NCBI RefSeq assembly: GCF_026341515.1
Contig: NZ_JAPEOK010000001.1
Coordinates: 9,982,001-10,046,000, forward strand
Origin: Streptomyces sp. NBC_00878
GTDB lineage: Bacteria > Actinomycetota > Actinomycetes > Streptomycetales > Streptomycetaceae
Reading direction: 5' to 3'
DNA length: 64,000 nucleotides
The notes beneath the pieces are model-generated. The model saw only the letters and a list, made by a program, of their open reading frames with translations. It was not told the DNA's origin and did no database searches. How positions within the stretch are numbered: position 1 is the first letter of the stretch; each line of letters opens with the position of its first letter. This document shows, one piece after another, positions 31,746 to 40,310 of the stretch. Made by a program: the position numbers and the translations under genes.

Positions 31746-33145
31746 GGCCGCCCGGCACCGATCGCGGACGCCTGCTGTTCGTACTCGCCCTCGTCACCGC
31801 CGTGACCGTCTTCACCGCGACCGTGCCGCTCCTGCGGGACTGGTTCGACCTGCGCGTCTACCACGGCGCCGTCGACGCCTGGATCCACCACGGCGGCAGC
31901 GTCTACGACTACCGGGTGCCCGGGACGACGTACGGCTTCACGTATCCGCCGTTCGCGGCGGTCGGCATGCTGCCGATGGCGGTGCTCGGACTGCACGCCG
32001 CGATCGCCGTGGGGCTGCTGCTCAACCTGACCGCGACGGCCTTCGTCCTGCACGTCCTGGCCGGGGACAGACTGCGCAGGTACGGCTGGTTCGGGCTCGC
32101 CGTGACCGTCTGTGCGCTCGCCCTTCTGGAACCGGTCCGCGACACCTTCAGCTTCGGCCAGGTCAACCTCGTGCTGCTGGCCCTCGTACTCGGCGACGCG
32201 TGGCTGCTGTCGACGGGCCGTGCGCGCTGGGCCGGCGTCGGCATCGGGCTCGCCGCCGCGATCAAGCTGACCCCCGCGATCTTCATCGTCCTGCTGCTGC
32301 TCGCCAGACGCCCGCGAGCCGCCGCGACCGCGACGGCCGTCGCCGGGGCCGCCACCGCACTCGCGGCCTGGGTCATGCCCGACGCCTCCCGCTTCTACTG
32401 GACCGAGGCGGTCTGGGACACCACCCGCATCGGCCGCCTCGACTACGTCTCCAACCAGTCGCTGCAAGGCGTACTGGCCCGGCTCGCCGAACCGGCCGAA
32501 CCGAGCCGCGCCGTCTGGGCGCTGGCGGCGCTGGTCGTCTTCGGCGTGTGGGTGTGGCGCGTGCGCGGGGCGCTGGCCACGGGCGACGTGCTCGGTGCCT
32601 TCGCCCTCACCGGACTCGCCGCCTGCCTCCTGAGCCCCATCACCTGGGTGCATCACCTCGTCTGGCTGCTGCCGTCGCTCGCGCTCCTGGTCGAGGCGGG
32701 GCTCCGGCGCAGGCGGCTGCTGTGGATCGCGGGCGGCCTGTACGTACTGCTGTGCAGCAGTGTGGTGTGGCTGTGGTTCGACGACGCGTCCGGCATCGAC
32801 GGCTTCGTCGGCAGCAACACCTACGTGTGGATCACCCTCGGGCTGCTCCTCGGGCTGCCCGTCGGTCAGGCCCGGGTGAACCGCCCGCGACGGAAGCGGA
32901 GCACCAGCGACACGGCACCCGCACCCAGCCCGGCCGCGCCCGCCAGCGCCCCCGCCGCCGACAGCCAGCCGTCGGCCGAGCCGTCGTCGGCCGTCATGGC
33001 CGCGGGCAGCGTGGTCGGATCCGGCCGCGACACGGGGCGCGGCGGCAGCAGCGACCCCACCGGTTCGACCCGCCCGGCGGCCCCGAAACCCCAGTCGAGC
33101 AGCGAGCGCGCCTCCTCGTACACGGTGACCCCGCCGCCCGCCTGA
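31742..33145 (+). CDS. GT87-family membrane mannosyltransferase, with a C-terminal tail overlapping dacA antisense
   Basis: 467 residues. The GT87 (PimE-like, DUF2029) pattern is clear: DLRVYHGAVDAW, FTYPPFAAVGMLPMAV, FSFGQVNLVLLALVLGDAWLL, GIGLAAAIKLTPAIFIVLLL and ITWVHHLVWLLPSLALL. About ten membrane helices end near residue 375 (LLLGLPVGQARVNRP). The last ~90 residues, low in hydrophobics and rich in Ser/Ala/Pro, are encoded on the reverse complement of the 3' end of the convergent dacA gene, so the natural stop appears lost or the gene simply reads on. ATG overlaps the MptB stop. Confidence 0.8.
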   Translation: MRPPGTDRGRLLFVLALVTAVTVFTATVPLLRDWFDLRVYHGAVDAWIHHGGSVYDYRVPGTTYGFTYPPFAAVGMLPMAVLGLHAAIAVGLLLNLTATAFVLHVLAGDRLRRYGWFGLAVTVCALALLEPVRDTFSFGQVNLVLLALVLGDAWLLSTGRARWAGVGIGLAAAIKLTPAIFIVLLLLARRPRAAATATAVAGAATALAAWVMPDASRFYWTEAVWDTTRIGRLDYVSNQSLQGVLARLAEPAEPSRAVWALAALVVFGVWVWRVRGALATGDVLGAFALTGLAACLLSPITWVHHLVWLLPSLALLVEAGLRRRRLLWIAGGLYVLLCSSVVWLWFDDASGIDGFVGSNTYVWITLGLLLGLPVGQARVNRPRRKRSTSDTAPAPSPAAPASAPAADSQPSAEPSSAVMAAGSVVGSGRDTGRGGSSDPTGSTRPAAPKPQSSSERASSYTVTPPPA

Positions 33146-34047
33146 GGGTCCATCACCGTGACGACGAGGGTGCGCCCGCCCCGGCGCGCGGCGGCGACGA
33201 GCGTGTTGCCCGCCTGGGAGGTGTAGCCGTTCTTGATGCCGACGAGCCCCCGATAGGGCTCGACCCCGTCGGCGCCGGACAGGAGCCGGTTGGTGTTCTG
33301 GATCTCGTACGACCAGCGGCCGGCCGGGAACGTCGCGCGGACGGTGCGGGCGTACCGCGCGAAGTCCGCGTTGCGCAGCCCGGCCCGCCCGAAGACGGCC
33401 AGGTCGAACGCGGACGACACCTGACCGGGCATGTCGTACCCGTCGGGCGAGACGACCCGCGTGTCGCGGGCGCCCAGGGACCGGGCCTTGTCCTGCATCT
33501 GGGCGGCCGTGCTGCGCCAGCCGCCGTTCATCTCGGCCAGTACGTGCACGGCGTCGTTCCCGGAGTTGAGGAAGACGCCCCGCCACAGATCGGAGGCGCG
33601 GTAGGTACGCCCGGCGGCGACTCCGACCCGACTGCTGCCGTCGCCGACGCCCGCCAGGTCCTTCTCCGTGACGGTGTGCCGGACCGCCGCGGGCAGTACC
33701 GGCAGCACGGTCACCGCGAAGAGGGTCTTCAACGTGCTGGCGGGCGGCAGCCTGAGATGCGCGTTGCGTGCCGCGAGTACCTCGCCGGTCTCGGCGTCGG
33801 CCACCAGCCACGACCGTGCGGAGACGTCCTGCGGCAGCTTGGGCGCCCCGGCCCGGGGCCGTACCTGTGTACCGGGCCGGTCGAGTGCCGAAGGCCGTGC
33901 GGTGGCGGGGCTCGACGCGGAGACGTGGGGAGTGGCCGGGACGGCTCCGTCGTGGGCGGCGGCCGGCTTCGGCGCGAAGGCCAGCGCGCCCACCACGCAG
34001 GCGGCGGAGCAGCTGACGGCCACACGGGAAGGGAATCCGATTGTCAT
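32866..34047 (-). CDS. dacA: D-alanyl-D-alanine carboxypeptidase (PBP5/DacA-like)
   Basis: 393 residues. Signal peptide about 31 residues, a Pro/Ala-rich linker, then the S11 peptidase domain: SxxK as S-T-L-K at 104-107, SxN as S-G-N at 162-164, and K-N-G (272-274) in IKNGYTSQAGNT where KTG is usual; KNG variants are known among Actinobacterial enzymes. A C-terminal membrane helix near 365-385 (AAGALAGAAGLGAGAVSLVL) ends in basic residues, so the enzyme faces outward and is anchored. It trims D-Ala from peptidoglycan stem peptides. Its 3' end overlaps the convergent GT87 gene by 280 bases. Confidence 0.9.
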   Translation of the reverse strand: MTIGFPSRVAVSCSAACVVGALAFAPKPAAAHDGAVPATPHVSASSPATARPSALDRPGTQVRPRAGAPKLPQDVSARSWLVADAETGEVLAARNAHLRLPPASTLKTLFAVTVLPVLPAAVRHTVTEKDLAGVGDGSSRVGVAAGRTYRASDLWRGVFLNSGNDAVHVLAEMNGGWRSTAAQMQDKARSLGARDTRVVSPDGYDMPGQVSSAFDLAVFGRAGLRNADFARYARTVRATFPAGRWSYEIQNTNRLLSGADGVEPYRGLVGIKNGYTSQAGNTLVAAARRGGRTLVVTVMDPQAGGGVTVYEEARSLLDWGFGAAGRVEPVGSLLPPRPVSRPDPTTLPAAMTADDGSADGWLSAAGALAGAAGLGAGAVSLVLRFRRGRFTRA

Positions 34048-34172
34048 ACCACAAACCTAGGAACGCCCAGGTCAGATCCCCGGCTGCCCGGGCCGGGCGG
34101 CGGCATCGAGCACCCGGATGCCGCAGTGGCCCTGGACCTGCCCGGTCCGAGAGGGTCCCGGGAGGTCCACGT

Positions 34173-35315
34173 CTACTGGCCCGCGGGCACGGTCGGCTGG
34201 ACCTGCCTCAGGAACGTCGCGTTGTCCGGGGTCCGGCGCAGCTTGTCCAGGAGGGTCTCCAGTCCGGCCTGCGCGTCCCCGCGGGAGAGCAGTGCGCGCC
34301 GCAGGCCTCGTACGGCTGTCAACTCGGCGGCCGGGACGAGGAGTTCCTCGCGGCGTGTGCCGGACGGGGTGATGTCGACGGCGGGGTAGATCCGGCGGGA
34401 CGCGAGCGTGCGGTCCAGGCGGAGCTCCATGTTGCCGGTGCTCTTGAGCTCCTCGAAGTAGTAGTCGTCGGCGCGGGAGCCGGTCTCCACGAGGGCCGTG
34501 GCGATGATCGTGAGCGAACCGCGCTCCTCGGTGAGGCGCGCGGCTCCGAAGAACCGCTTGGGCCCCTGCAGTGCGGCCGCGTCGACACCGCCGCTGAGCG
34601 TGCGGCCACCGGCGCCGGCTGCGTTGTTGTGCGCCCGGCACAGCCGGGTGAGCGAGTCGAGGAGGATCACGACGTCCTGGCCGGCCTCGACCAGCCGCTT
34701 GGCGCGCTCCACGGCCAGCTCGGCGAGCGCGATGTGCTGCTTGGGAGCCTGGTCGAAGGTGGAGGCGAACACCTCGCCCCGTACGGAACGGCGCATGTCG
34801 GTGACCTCCTCGGGCCGCTCGTCGAGGAGCACCACCATCAGATGGGCCTCGGGGTGGTTGCCGGCGACGGCGGCGGCCAGCTGCTGGAGCAGCACCGTCT
34901 TGCCGGTCTTGGGCGGGGCGACGATCAGGCCGCGCTGGCCCTTGCCGATCGGCGCGACCAGGTCGATCAGACGGGAGGTCGCACCGCCCGCCGGGTGTTC
35001 GAGCCGCAGCCGCTCACGCGGGTGCAGCGGGGTCAGGTCATGGAAGTGCGGGCGGCCACGCAGTTCAGCTGCCGGTAGGCCGTTGACCCGCTGGACCTCG
35101 GTGAGGGCTCGCTGCTTGCCGCGTACGCCTTCGACGAGGTCGCCCTTGCGCAGTCCGTGTCGGCGGATCAGCGCGGCGGAGACCAGAAGGTCTGCGGGCC
35201 CGGGAAGCAGGCTCTCGGCGCGCAGGTGGCCCTGCCCGTTCGAGGTGATGTCGAGTACGCCGGTGGCCTGCTCCTGTGTGACGGGAGTGGGCGGGCGTTC
35301 AAGTGTGGTGGTCAT
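34173..35315 (-). CDS. Short Rho-type transcription termination factor
   Basis: 380 residues with a complete Rho core: N-terminal OB-fold RNA-binding part ([43 protein letters not shown]), Walker [17 protein letters not shown], Walker [17 protein letters not shown]-loop [23 protein letters not shown] and R-loop/C-terminal [24 protein letters not shown]. Actinobacterial main Rho proteins carry a long N-terminal extension (about 650-700 aa); this one lacks it, so it is a second, compact Rho paralogue. Start ATG at 35315 follows AAGGA. The 375-base leader upstream could hold autoregulatory RNA; I see no convincing structure. Confidence 0.88.
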   Translation of the reverse strand: MTTTLERPPTPVTQEQATGVLDITSNGQGHLRAESLLPGPADLLVSAALIRRHGLRKGDLVEGVRGKQRALTEVQRVNGLPAAELRGRPHFHDLTPLHPRERLRLEHPAGGATSRLIDLVAPIGKGQRGLIVAPPKTGKTVLLQQLAAAVAGNHPEAHLMVVLLDERPEEVTDMRRSVRGEVFASTFDQAPKQHIALAELAVERAKRLVEAGQDVVILLDSLTRLCRAHNNAAGAGGRTLSGGVDAAALQGPKRFFGAARLTEERGSLTIIATALVETGSRADDYYFEELKSTGNMELRLDRTLASRRIYPAVDITPSGTRREELLVPAAELTAVRGLRRALLSRGDAQAGLETLLDKLRRTPDNATFLRQVQPTVPAGQ

Positions 35316-35690
35316 GGTGGGTGTCCTTTCGCGGACGGTTCATGGGGTCATGAGGGAGGGGGAGGGGAGAGGCCGGATCAGGGGCGGTTTGGACACACCC
35401 CGGCACGGCGGAAGACATCACCTCTCGTACCGTGCTGCGCCGCGAACGGCATACGACGGATGGGAAGGCCCGCGGCCGTACCCGTACGAAGAGAGGTGGT
35501 GCGGAGAAGCTGTTTCGCCGGTCGGAACGGACGGGCGGTTCAGCTGGATGAGAGAGATTCAGCACCGGCGCCCGAGAGAGGGGCGTACACATGTGCTGGT
35601 GGCACTGTAGCACTACTCCCTCCGGCGGCGCTCGACCGTCCGCATTCTGAGGCGTTGACACGGGAGATGCCTCGCGCCACGGTGTTCGGC
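35316..35690. other. Divergent intergenic region between rho-like and flavin monooxygenase genes
   Basis: 375 bases containing the promoters of both genes. A TTGACA occurs at 35655-35660 on the plus strand, without a clear -10. Purine-rich GGGAGGGGGAGGGGAGAGG at about 35354-35373 is C-rich on the rho mRNA side, as expected for a Rho-binding (rut-like) leader; this is only suggestive. No RNA gene recognised. Confidence 0.4.
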
Positions 35691-36878
35691 ATGGTCGATG
35701 CCGGGATCGTCGAACGCGTAAGGGCACTACGGCCGTTGATCCGGCGGAACGCGCTTCGGGCCGAGCGGGAACGGCGCGTGCCCGACGAGGTCGTCGCCGC
35801 GCTGACCGGCACCGGCATCCACCGGATGAACGTCCCGCGGCGCTACGGCGGTTACCAGACTCCGCTGCGCACGCAGGTCGACGCCTTCGCGGAGATCGCC
35901 GTCGAGTGCGCCTCCACGGCGTGGATGACACTGAGTCAGGCGGGGGTCTCGTACATCGCGGCGCTCTTTCCCGACGAGGCGCAGGACGACTTCTTCACCG
36001 GCCCGAGCGGCCCGGACGCGAGGTTCGGCGGCACGCTCGTCCCCGGCGCCACGGCGGTGCCGTACGACGGGGGCTATCGGGTGACCGGCGCCTCGGCTTT
36101 CGCGAGCGGCTGTCATCACGCGGAGTGGCATCTGCTGACAGCAGCGGTAACGCTCGCCGACGGGTCGTCCCCCGAAGGGGCGCCCGAGATGGTGTGGGCA
36201 GCGATACCGATGTCCGAGCTGGAGATCCTGGACGACTGGCATGTCACAGGTCTCGCCGGTACTGGCAGTAACACCGTCGTGGCCCGGGACATTCCCGTTC
36301 CCGCACATCGAGTGCTTCCGGTCGGTCCGATGCTCGCCGGCCGGACCCCGTCGAAGGCCAACGCGGACGACCCCTTCTACCGCATGCCCGTACTGCTGCT
36401 CTTCTGCGCCTGGGCGGCCCCGGCGGCACTGGGCCTGGCGCGGGCGGCGATGGCGGAGTTCGGCGAGCGCATCCACCGGCGCGGCATCACGTACACCTTC
36501 TACGAGCGGCAGAACGAGGCCACCGTCACCCATCTCCAGGCGGCCGAGGCGCAGATGAGGATCTCCAGCGCCGAGCTGGTGGCCGCCCGGCTGACCGCCG
36601 AGATCGAGACCAAGGCCCGCGACGGCTCCCCGTACAGCCTGCCCGAGCGGGCCAGGATCCGGGCCGAGAGCGGCTATCTGACCCGTCTCTGCAAAGAAGC
36701 CGTCGATCTGCTCGCCTCCGCCGCCGGTGCCTCCTCGCTCCAGCAGGAGGTGCCCATGCAGCGCATCGCCCGCGACATCCACGCCCTGTCCCTGCACTCC
36801 TTCGTCAACCCGGCCACCAACTTGGAGATCTACGGCCGTGTCCTGTCGGGAGTCGACCCCGGCACCCCGTTCCTGTGA
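35691..36878 (+). CDS. Acyl-CoA dehydrogenase-fold flavin monooxygenase (HpaB/HsaA-like group D)
   Basis: 395 residues. Starts in family register with IVERVRALRPLIRRNALRAERERRVPDEVVAALTGTGIHRMNVPRRYGGYQTP, a pattern shared with HsaA-, PigX- and 4-hydroxyphenylacetate-hydroxylase-type FADH2-dependent monooxygenases rather than true acyl-CoA dehydrogenases. Central SWxxG-like region YRVTGASAFASGCHHAEW and C-terminal HSFVNPATNLEIYGRVL follow. It lacks the catalytic base Glu context of dehydrogenases as far as I can see. ATG at 35691 fits the family N-terminus; ATG at 35667 is an alternative. No reductase partner is adjacent. Convergent with the GH13 gene. Confidence 0.8.
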   Translation: MVDAGIVERVRALRPLIRRNALRAERERRVPDEVVAALTGTGIHRMNVPRRYGGYQTPLRTQVDAFAEIAVECASTAWMTLSQAGVSYIAALFPDEAQDDFFTGPSGPDARFGGTLVPGATAVPYDGGYRVTGASAFASGCHHAEWHLLTAAVTLADGSSPEGAPEMVWAAIPMSELEILDDWHVTGLAGTGSNTVVARDIPVPAHRVLPVGPMLAGRTPSKANADDPFYRMPVLLLFCAWAAPAALGLARAAMAEFGERIHRRGITYTFYERQNEATVTHLQAAEAQMRISSAELVAARLTAEIETKARDGSPYSLPERARIRAESGYLTRLCKEAVDLLASAAGASSLQQEVPMQRIARDIHALSLHSFVNPATNLEIYGRVLSGVDPGTPFL

Positions 36879-36910
36879 CGGTCGCCGAGAGGCTTACCGC
36901 CCCGCCCCGG

Positions 36911-38515
36911 CTACCCGCTCACGTCGAAGATCCCGTACCCGAAGCCCTGTGCCGTGACCGTGTCGCCGTCAGTTCGGACGTCTGACGCTTCCAGGGCTTG
37001 GCCGGGCAGGATGCCGTCGAGGCGGTAACTCGCCTGTTCCCGCTGGGGGTTGACGACCACGAGATACCGTCCGCCGCGTACGTACACGAACGGGTATCCG
37101 GCGTGCAGAACCTCCACCCCGCCGCCCTGGCCGAGTTCCGGGGTCGTCGTCCGGAGGGCGATGAGACGGCGTACGAGATGGAGGAGGGACGTGTCGTCGG
37201 CGCGCTGGGCGGCGACCGTGGGGCGGTCGGGGGCGGGGTCGACCGGGAGGTAGGGGTGGCTGGACGTGGAGAAGCCCGCGTTCGGGCTGTCGTCCCACTG
37301 CATGGGCGTGCGGGAACCCGCGCGGTTGTAGCGCGGGCCGAGCACGCTGCCCTCGGTGTCGGGGAGGTCCGGGATGTAGCGCATGCCGATCTCGTCGCCG
37401 TAGTAGATGGCGGGGAGGGTGGGCCAGGTGAGCTGGAACGCGAAGGCGGCGGGGAGCTGTTCGGCCGTACGCGGGCCGCAGTTGAGGCGGGAGAAGTCGT
37501 GGTTGGCGGTGGGCAGGGAGATGAAGCCGCCGCCCAGGACGGACGAGGCCCGCTGCCAGGCCTCGACGAAGGGGCGGGGCGAGCCCTTGCCGCTCGGGTC
37601 GAAGAAGCAGTCGAGCGGGTCCCAGTCGTCATGGACGGTGCCGGTGCCGTTGCTCCACAGCGAGCGCAGCGCCAGGCCGTCGGCCGGGCCGCCGAAGTGG
37701 AGGAAGAAGTCCGCGTGGAACCCCGCCGGGACCGAGACCTCGGGGTCGCCCCACTCCGAGAGCAGCACCGCGTCCGGGTGCGTACGGTCCAGCCAGTGGC
37801 GCAGCTCCGTCCAGATCCTGCTGGTCTCGGCCTTGTCCGGGTCGTCCTTGACGAGCGACGAGGCCATGTCGACGCGGAAGCCGGCGAGGCCGAGGCTCAG
37901 CCAGTGGTTCATGATCGTGCGCAGCGCCTCGCGGTTGGCGCGCGGGCCTTCCGCGTCCACCGGCTGACGCCACGGCTCGGCCGGACTCTCGTGCGCGTAG
38001 CCGAAGTTGAGGGCGGGCTGGAAGTCGAAGAAGTTCGGCAGGTACGCGCCCGGCCGGCTGCCCGGCGAGGCCACGAAGCCCTCCGGCACGCCCCCTGGCC
38101 GGCCCTCCGCCCGGCCCTCCGGCGCCCAGATGTAGCGGTGGTCGTCCGGGTCATTCGCCGAGGCCCTGAACCACGGGTGCTCGTCGGAGGTGTGCCCGGC
38201 GACCAGGTCGAGGAGTACGCGGATGCCGCGGCGGCCCGCCTGGTCGACGAGCTTCGCCAGATCGTCGCTGGATCCGTAGCGCGGCGCCACGTTCAGGTAG
38301 TCCGCGACGTCGTACCCGGCGTCCCCGAACGGCGAGACGAAGCACGGGTTCAGCCAGACCGTGTTCACCCCGAGCCAGGCCAGATGGTCGAGCCGCTCGG
38401 CGATGCCGTCGAAGTCACCGATCCCGTCGCCGTTCGAGTCCGCGAACGACTGCGGATAGATCTGATAGAACACGGCGTCGGCCAGCCAGGCGGGTGCGGG
38501 ACGAAAGGAGGTCAT
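36911..38515 (-). CDS. GH13 family alpha-glucosidase/amylase-like enzyme, cytosolic
   Basis: 534 residues, no signal peptide. The alpha-amylase barrel regions are ordered: VFYQIYPQSFADSNGDGIGD at the N-terminus, region I LLDLVAGHTSDEH, region II GFRVDMAS (nucleophile Asp), region III LLSEWGDP (acid/base Glu) and region IV ANHDFSR (stabilising Asp). Region I has G-H where N-H is usual (typical DLVxNHT), a mild deviation. The QSF-NGDG start is typical of GH13 oligosaccharide-active enzymes (oligo-1,6-glucosidase, sucrose/trehalose-active). ATG at 38515 is preferred; a GTG 13 codons upstream is possible. Substrate uncertain. Confidence 0.85.
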   Translation of the reverse strand: MTSFRPAPAWLADAVFYQIYPQSFADSNGDGIGDFDGIAERLDHLAWLGVNTVWLNPCFVSPFGDAGYDVADYLNVAPRYGSSDDLAKLVDQAGRRGIRVLLDLVAGHTSDEHPWFRASANDPDDHRYIWAPEGRAEGRPGGVPEGFVASPGSRPGAYLPNFFDFQPALNFGYAHESPAEPWRQPVDAEGPRANREALRTIMNHWLSLGLAGFRVDMASSLVKDDPDKAETSRIWTELRHWLDRTHPDAVLLSEWGDPEVSVPAGFHADFFLHFGGPADGLALRSLWSNGTGTVHDDWDPLDCFFDPSGKGSPRPFVEAWQRASSVLGGGFISLPTANHDFSRLNCGPRTAEQLPAAFAFQLTWPTLPAIYYGDEIGMRYIPDLPDTEGSVLGPRYNRAGSRTPMQWDDSPNAGFSTSSHPYLPVDPAPDRPTVAAQRADDTSLLHLVRRLIALRTTTPELGQGGGVEVLHAGYPFVYVRGGRYLVVVNPQREQASYRLDGILPGQALEASDVRTDGDTVTAQGFGYGIFDVSG

Positions 38516-38624
38516 AGGGCAAGTACAGCCTTTCCCTGGACGGAATGTCGACACTGTCGAGGGTGACAGCGCGAGCGAGGGCCGGGGAAGGCCGCGCCAT
38601 GGCCAGAGCCTGGGGGCGCCCCAT

Positions 38625-38677
38625 AGGGGCGCGGGGCTGTGTCATTGTGCGGCTCCGCCGCGTGGGCGCGACCAGCC
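38625..38677 (+). repeat. Dispersed repeat copy, same as 29081-29133
   Basis: AGGGGCGCGGGGCTGT...TGTGCGGCTCCGCCGCGTGG... matches 29081-29133 almost base for base over about 53 positions and lies between the GH13 start and the methyltransferase gene. Like the other copies it is intergenic. Confidence 0.8.
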
Positions 38678-38734
38678 ACAACGGAACCGCAGATGAACCA
38701 CTGCACCCCAGCGGAGCGCCTACGCTGAACAGCC

Positions 38735-39478
38735 ATGTTCACCCCGCAAGGCCCCACGTTCCGCGAGCTCGCCGCACAGGCACTGTCCTCCGTCGAGCAC
38801 GGCTACGACCTGCTCGCGCCGAAGTTCGACCACACCCCCTTCCGTACGCCGGACCCGGTACTGCGGTCCGTCGCGCGGGCGCTCGGGCGGATCGGTCCGT
38901 TCGAGAGCGGACTCGACCTGTGCTGCGGCACCGGCGCGGGCATGGACGTGCTGCGGACGGTGTGCGAGGAACGGGTCACCGGGGTCGACATCAGCGCGGG
39001 CATGCTCGCCGTGGCCAGGGAACGGGCGGCGCGTCCCGGCGGACCGCCGACCGCGTGGGTGCGCGGGGACGCGCGCGCCCTGCCGTTCGGGCCCGTCTTC
39101 GATCTGGTGGTGAGCTTCGGGGCGTTCGGGCACTTCCTGCCCAGGGAGTTGCCCGGGCTGTTCACGCAGGTCCACTCGGTGCTCCGGCCCGGCGGACGGT
39201 TCGCCTTCCCGATCGTGGCCCCGGCCCGCCCCGGTTCACGCGGCTACTGGGCCCTGCTCGGCTTCGACGCGGCGATGCGCGCACGGAACGCGGTGTGGCG
39301 TCCGCCATTCGTCATGTACTACCGGGAGTTCCGCCTCGGCGACGTACGACGGGAGCTGGCCCGCGCGGGCTTCTCGGTGGAGCTGTACGCCCTCCCCGAG
39401 TTCGGGCGCAGGAGTGACGGCAGCCCCCGCTGCCGGATGGTGGTGGCGACGAAGCGGGGGAGGGAACGGGCACGGTAG
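38735..39478 (+). CDS. Class I SAM-dependent methyltransferase
   Basis: 247 residues. SAM-binding motif I LDLCCGTGAGMDVLR (about 61-75), acidic loop TGVDISAGMLAVARERA, motif IV-like DLVVSFGAFGHFL and post-motif LRPGGRFAFPIV. N-terminal LAAQALSSVEHGYDLLAPKFDHTPFRT is specific to this subfamily, found in Streptomyces, with unknown acceptor. ATG at 38735 lacks a strong ribosome site. Followed by a 9-bp minisatellite and a convergent membrane-protein gene. Confidence 0.85.
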   Translation: MFTPQGPTFRELAAQALSSVEHGYDLLAPKFDHTPFRTPDPVLRSVARALGRIGPFESGLDLCCGTGAGMDVLRTVCEERVTGVDISAGMLAVARERAARPGGPPTAWVRGDARALPFGPVFDLVVSFGAFGHFLPRELPGLFTQVHSVLRPGGRFAFPIVAPARPGSRGYWALLGFDAAMRARNAVWRPPFVMYYREFRLGDVRRELARAGFSVELYALPEFGRRSDGSPRCRMVVATKRGRERAR

Positions 39479-39487
39479 CCCCTGCCG

Positions 39488-39577
39488 GACACCTGGGACA
39501 CCTGGGATACCTGGGACACCTGGGACACCTGGGACACTTGCGTTACCCGGGACACGTGGGTTACCCGGGACGCTTGG
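39488..39577 (+). repeat. Nine-base minisatellite GACACCTGG, ten units
   Basis: Units start every nine bases from 39488; the first five match GA(C/T)ACCTGG, the last five diverge (GACACTTGC, GTTACCCGG, GACACGTGG, GTTACCCGG, GACGCTTGG). It ends six bases before the stop of the convergent gene, between two convergent coding regions. Confidence 0.9.
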
Positions 39578-39582
39578 GGCAG

Positions 39583-40146
39583 CTACTCGAGACCGGAGAT
39601 CCGGAACACCGTCCGTGCCGTCTCCCGGTCGAGCCGTTCCGACAGGCGCCGCAGTTCCGCCGTACCGCAGACGAGTGAGCCGTCCGCCGCCGAGGCCCGC
39701 GCGCCCTCGTCCAGGAGTCGCCACAGCGCGGGATTGACGACCAGGACCCGGGGATCGAACTCGACGCGCCCGCCGAAGTCGTCGCGCAGGACGAGGCGTT
39801 GGGCCACGCCGTCCGAGCGGGACACCGCCACGAGACGGTCCGTGCACACGGACCGCTGTCCGAGCAAGCCCTGGCACACGAGCGTGCCCGCGCACGCGGA
39901 CACGCGGGTGGGCAGCAGCACGGTGAACAGGACGAAGGCCAGCGCCGCCCACAGCAGGAGCCGAAGCGACGTGAGGCGGCCCGATCCCACGTCGAACACC
40001 AGCAACAGCCCCAGCATCAGCACGGCACAGCCCACCGCCGAGCGCGCTTCACCCGCCCAGGCGCGGTCGTGCACCCATGTGCCGTCGTCGTACGCCGGCA
40101 CGTCGGGGGAACGGCCTGACGCGGGCCCCTCGATACGTCGAGACAT
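39583..40146 (-). CDS. Small membrane protein of unknown function (PH-like tail)
   Basis: 187 residues from the ATG at 40146. A soluble head of ~35 residues rich in Gly/Asp, two adjacent membrane helices (VGCAVLMLGLLLVFDV and LRLLLWAALAFVLFTVLL), then a cytosolic ~100-residue domain with LVCQGLLGQRSVCTDRLVAVSRSDGVAQRLVLRDDFGGRVEFDPRVLVVNPALWRLLDEG. This bears a faint likeness to PH-like domains in Streptomyces membrane proteins. No partner gene; no family name I can support. The start lacks a clear ribosome site. Confidence 0.65.
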   Translation of the reverse strand: MSRRIEGPASGRSPDVPAYDDGTWVHDRAWAGEARSAVGCAVLMLGLLLVFDVGSGRLTSLRLLLWAALAFVLFTVLLPTRVSACAGTLVCQGLLGQRSVCTDRLVAVSRSDGVAQRLVLRDDFGGRVEFDPRVLVVNPALWRLLDEGARASAADGSLVCGTAELRRLSERLDRETARTVFRISGLE

Positions 40147-40310
40147 GGCGGCGACGGTAGGCACGCACGCCACACGGCGGGAGCGACTTGATGCATCGCT
40201 GACTTTCCGGCGGACGAAATTGACGCGTGTCATGCGGCGGCCGTCCGGATTGCAACCATCCGTCGTGGGCCGTGCGCGGTAGGTCGCTGGTCGCGGGAGG
40301 GGGATGCCGC

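Noticed and set aside
35299..35343. His-rich mini-ORF overlapping the start of the rho-like gene
   Set aside because: The THHDHH-type run is just the +1 frame of the ACC/CAC codons at the gene start; no ribosome site of its own.
39414..39737. Collagen-like Gly-x-Pro frame over the 9-bp minisatellite
   Set aside because: Any nine-base repeat gives a repetitive peptide; this frame runs through the 3' ends of two genes and has no start signal.
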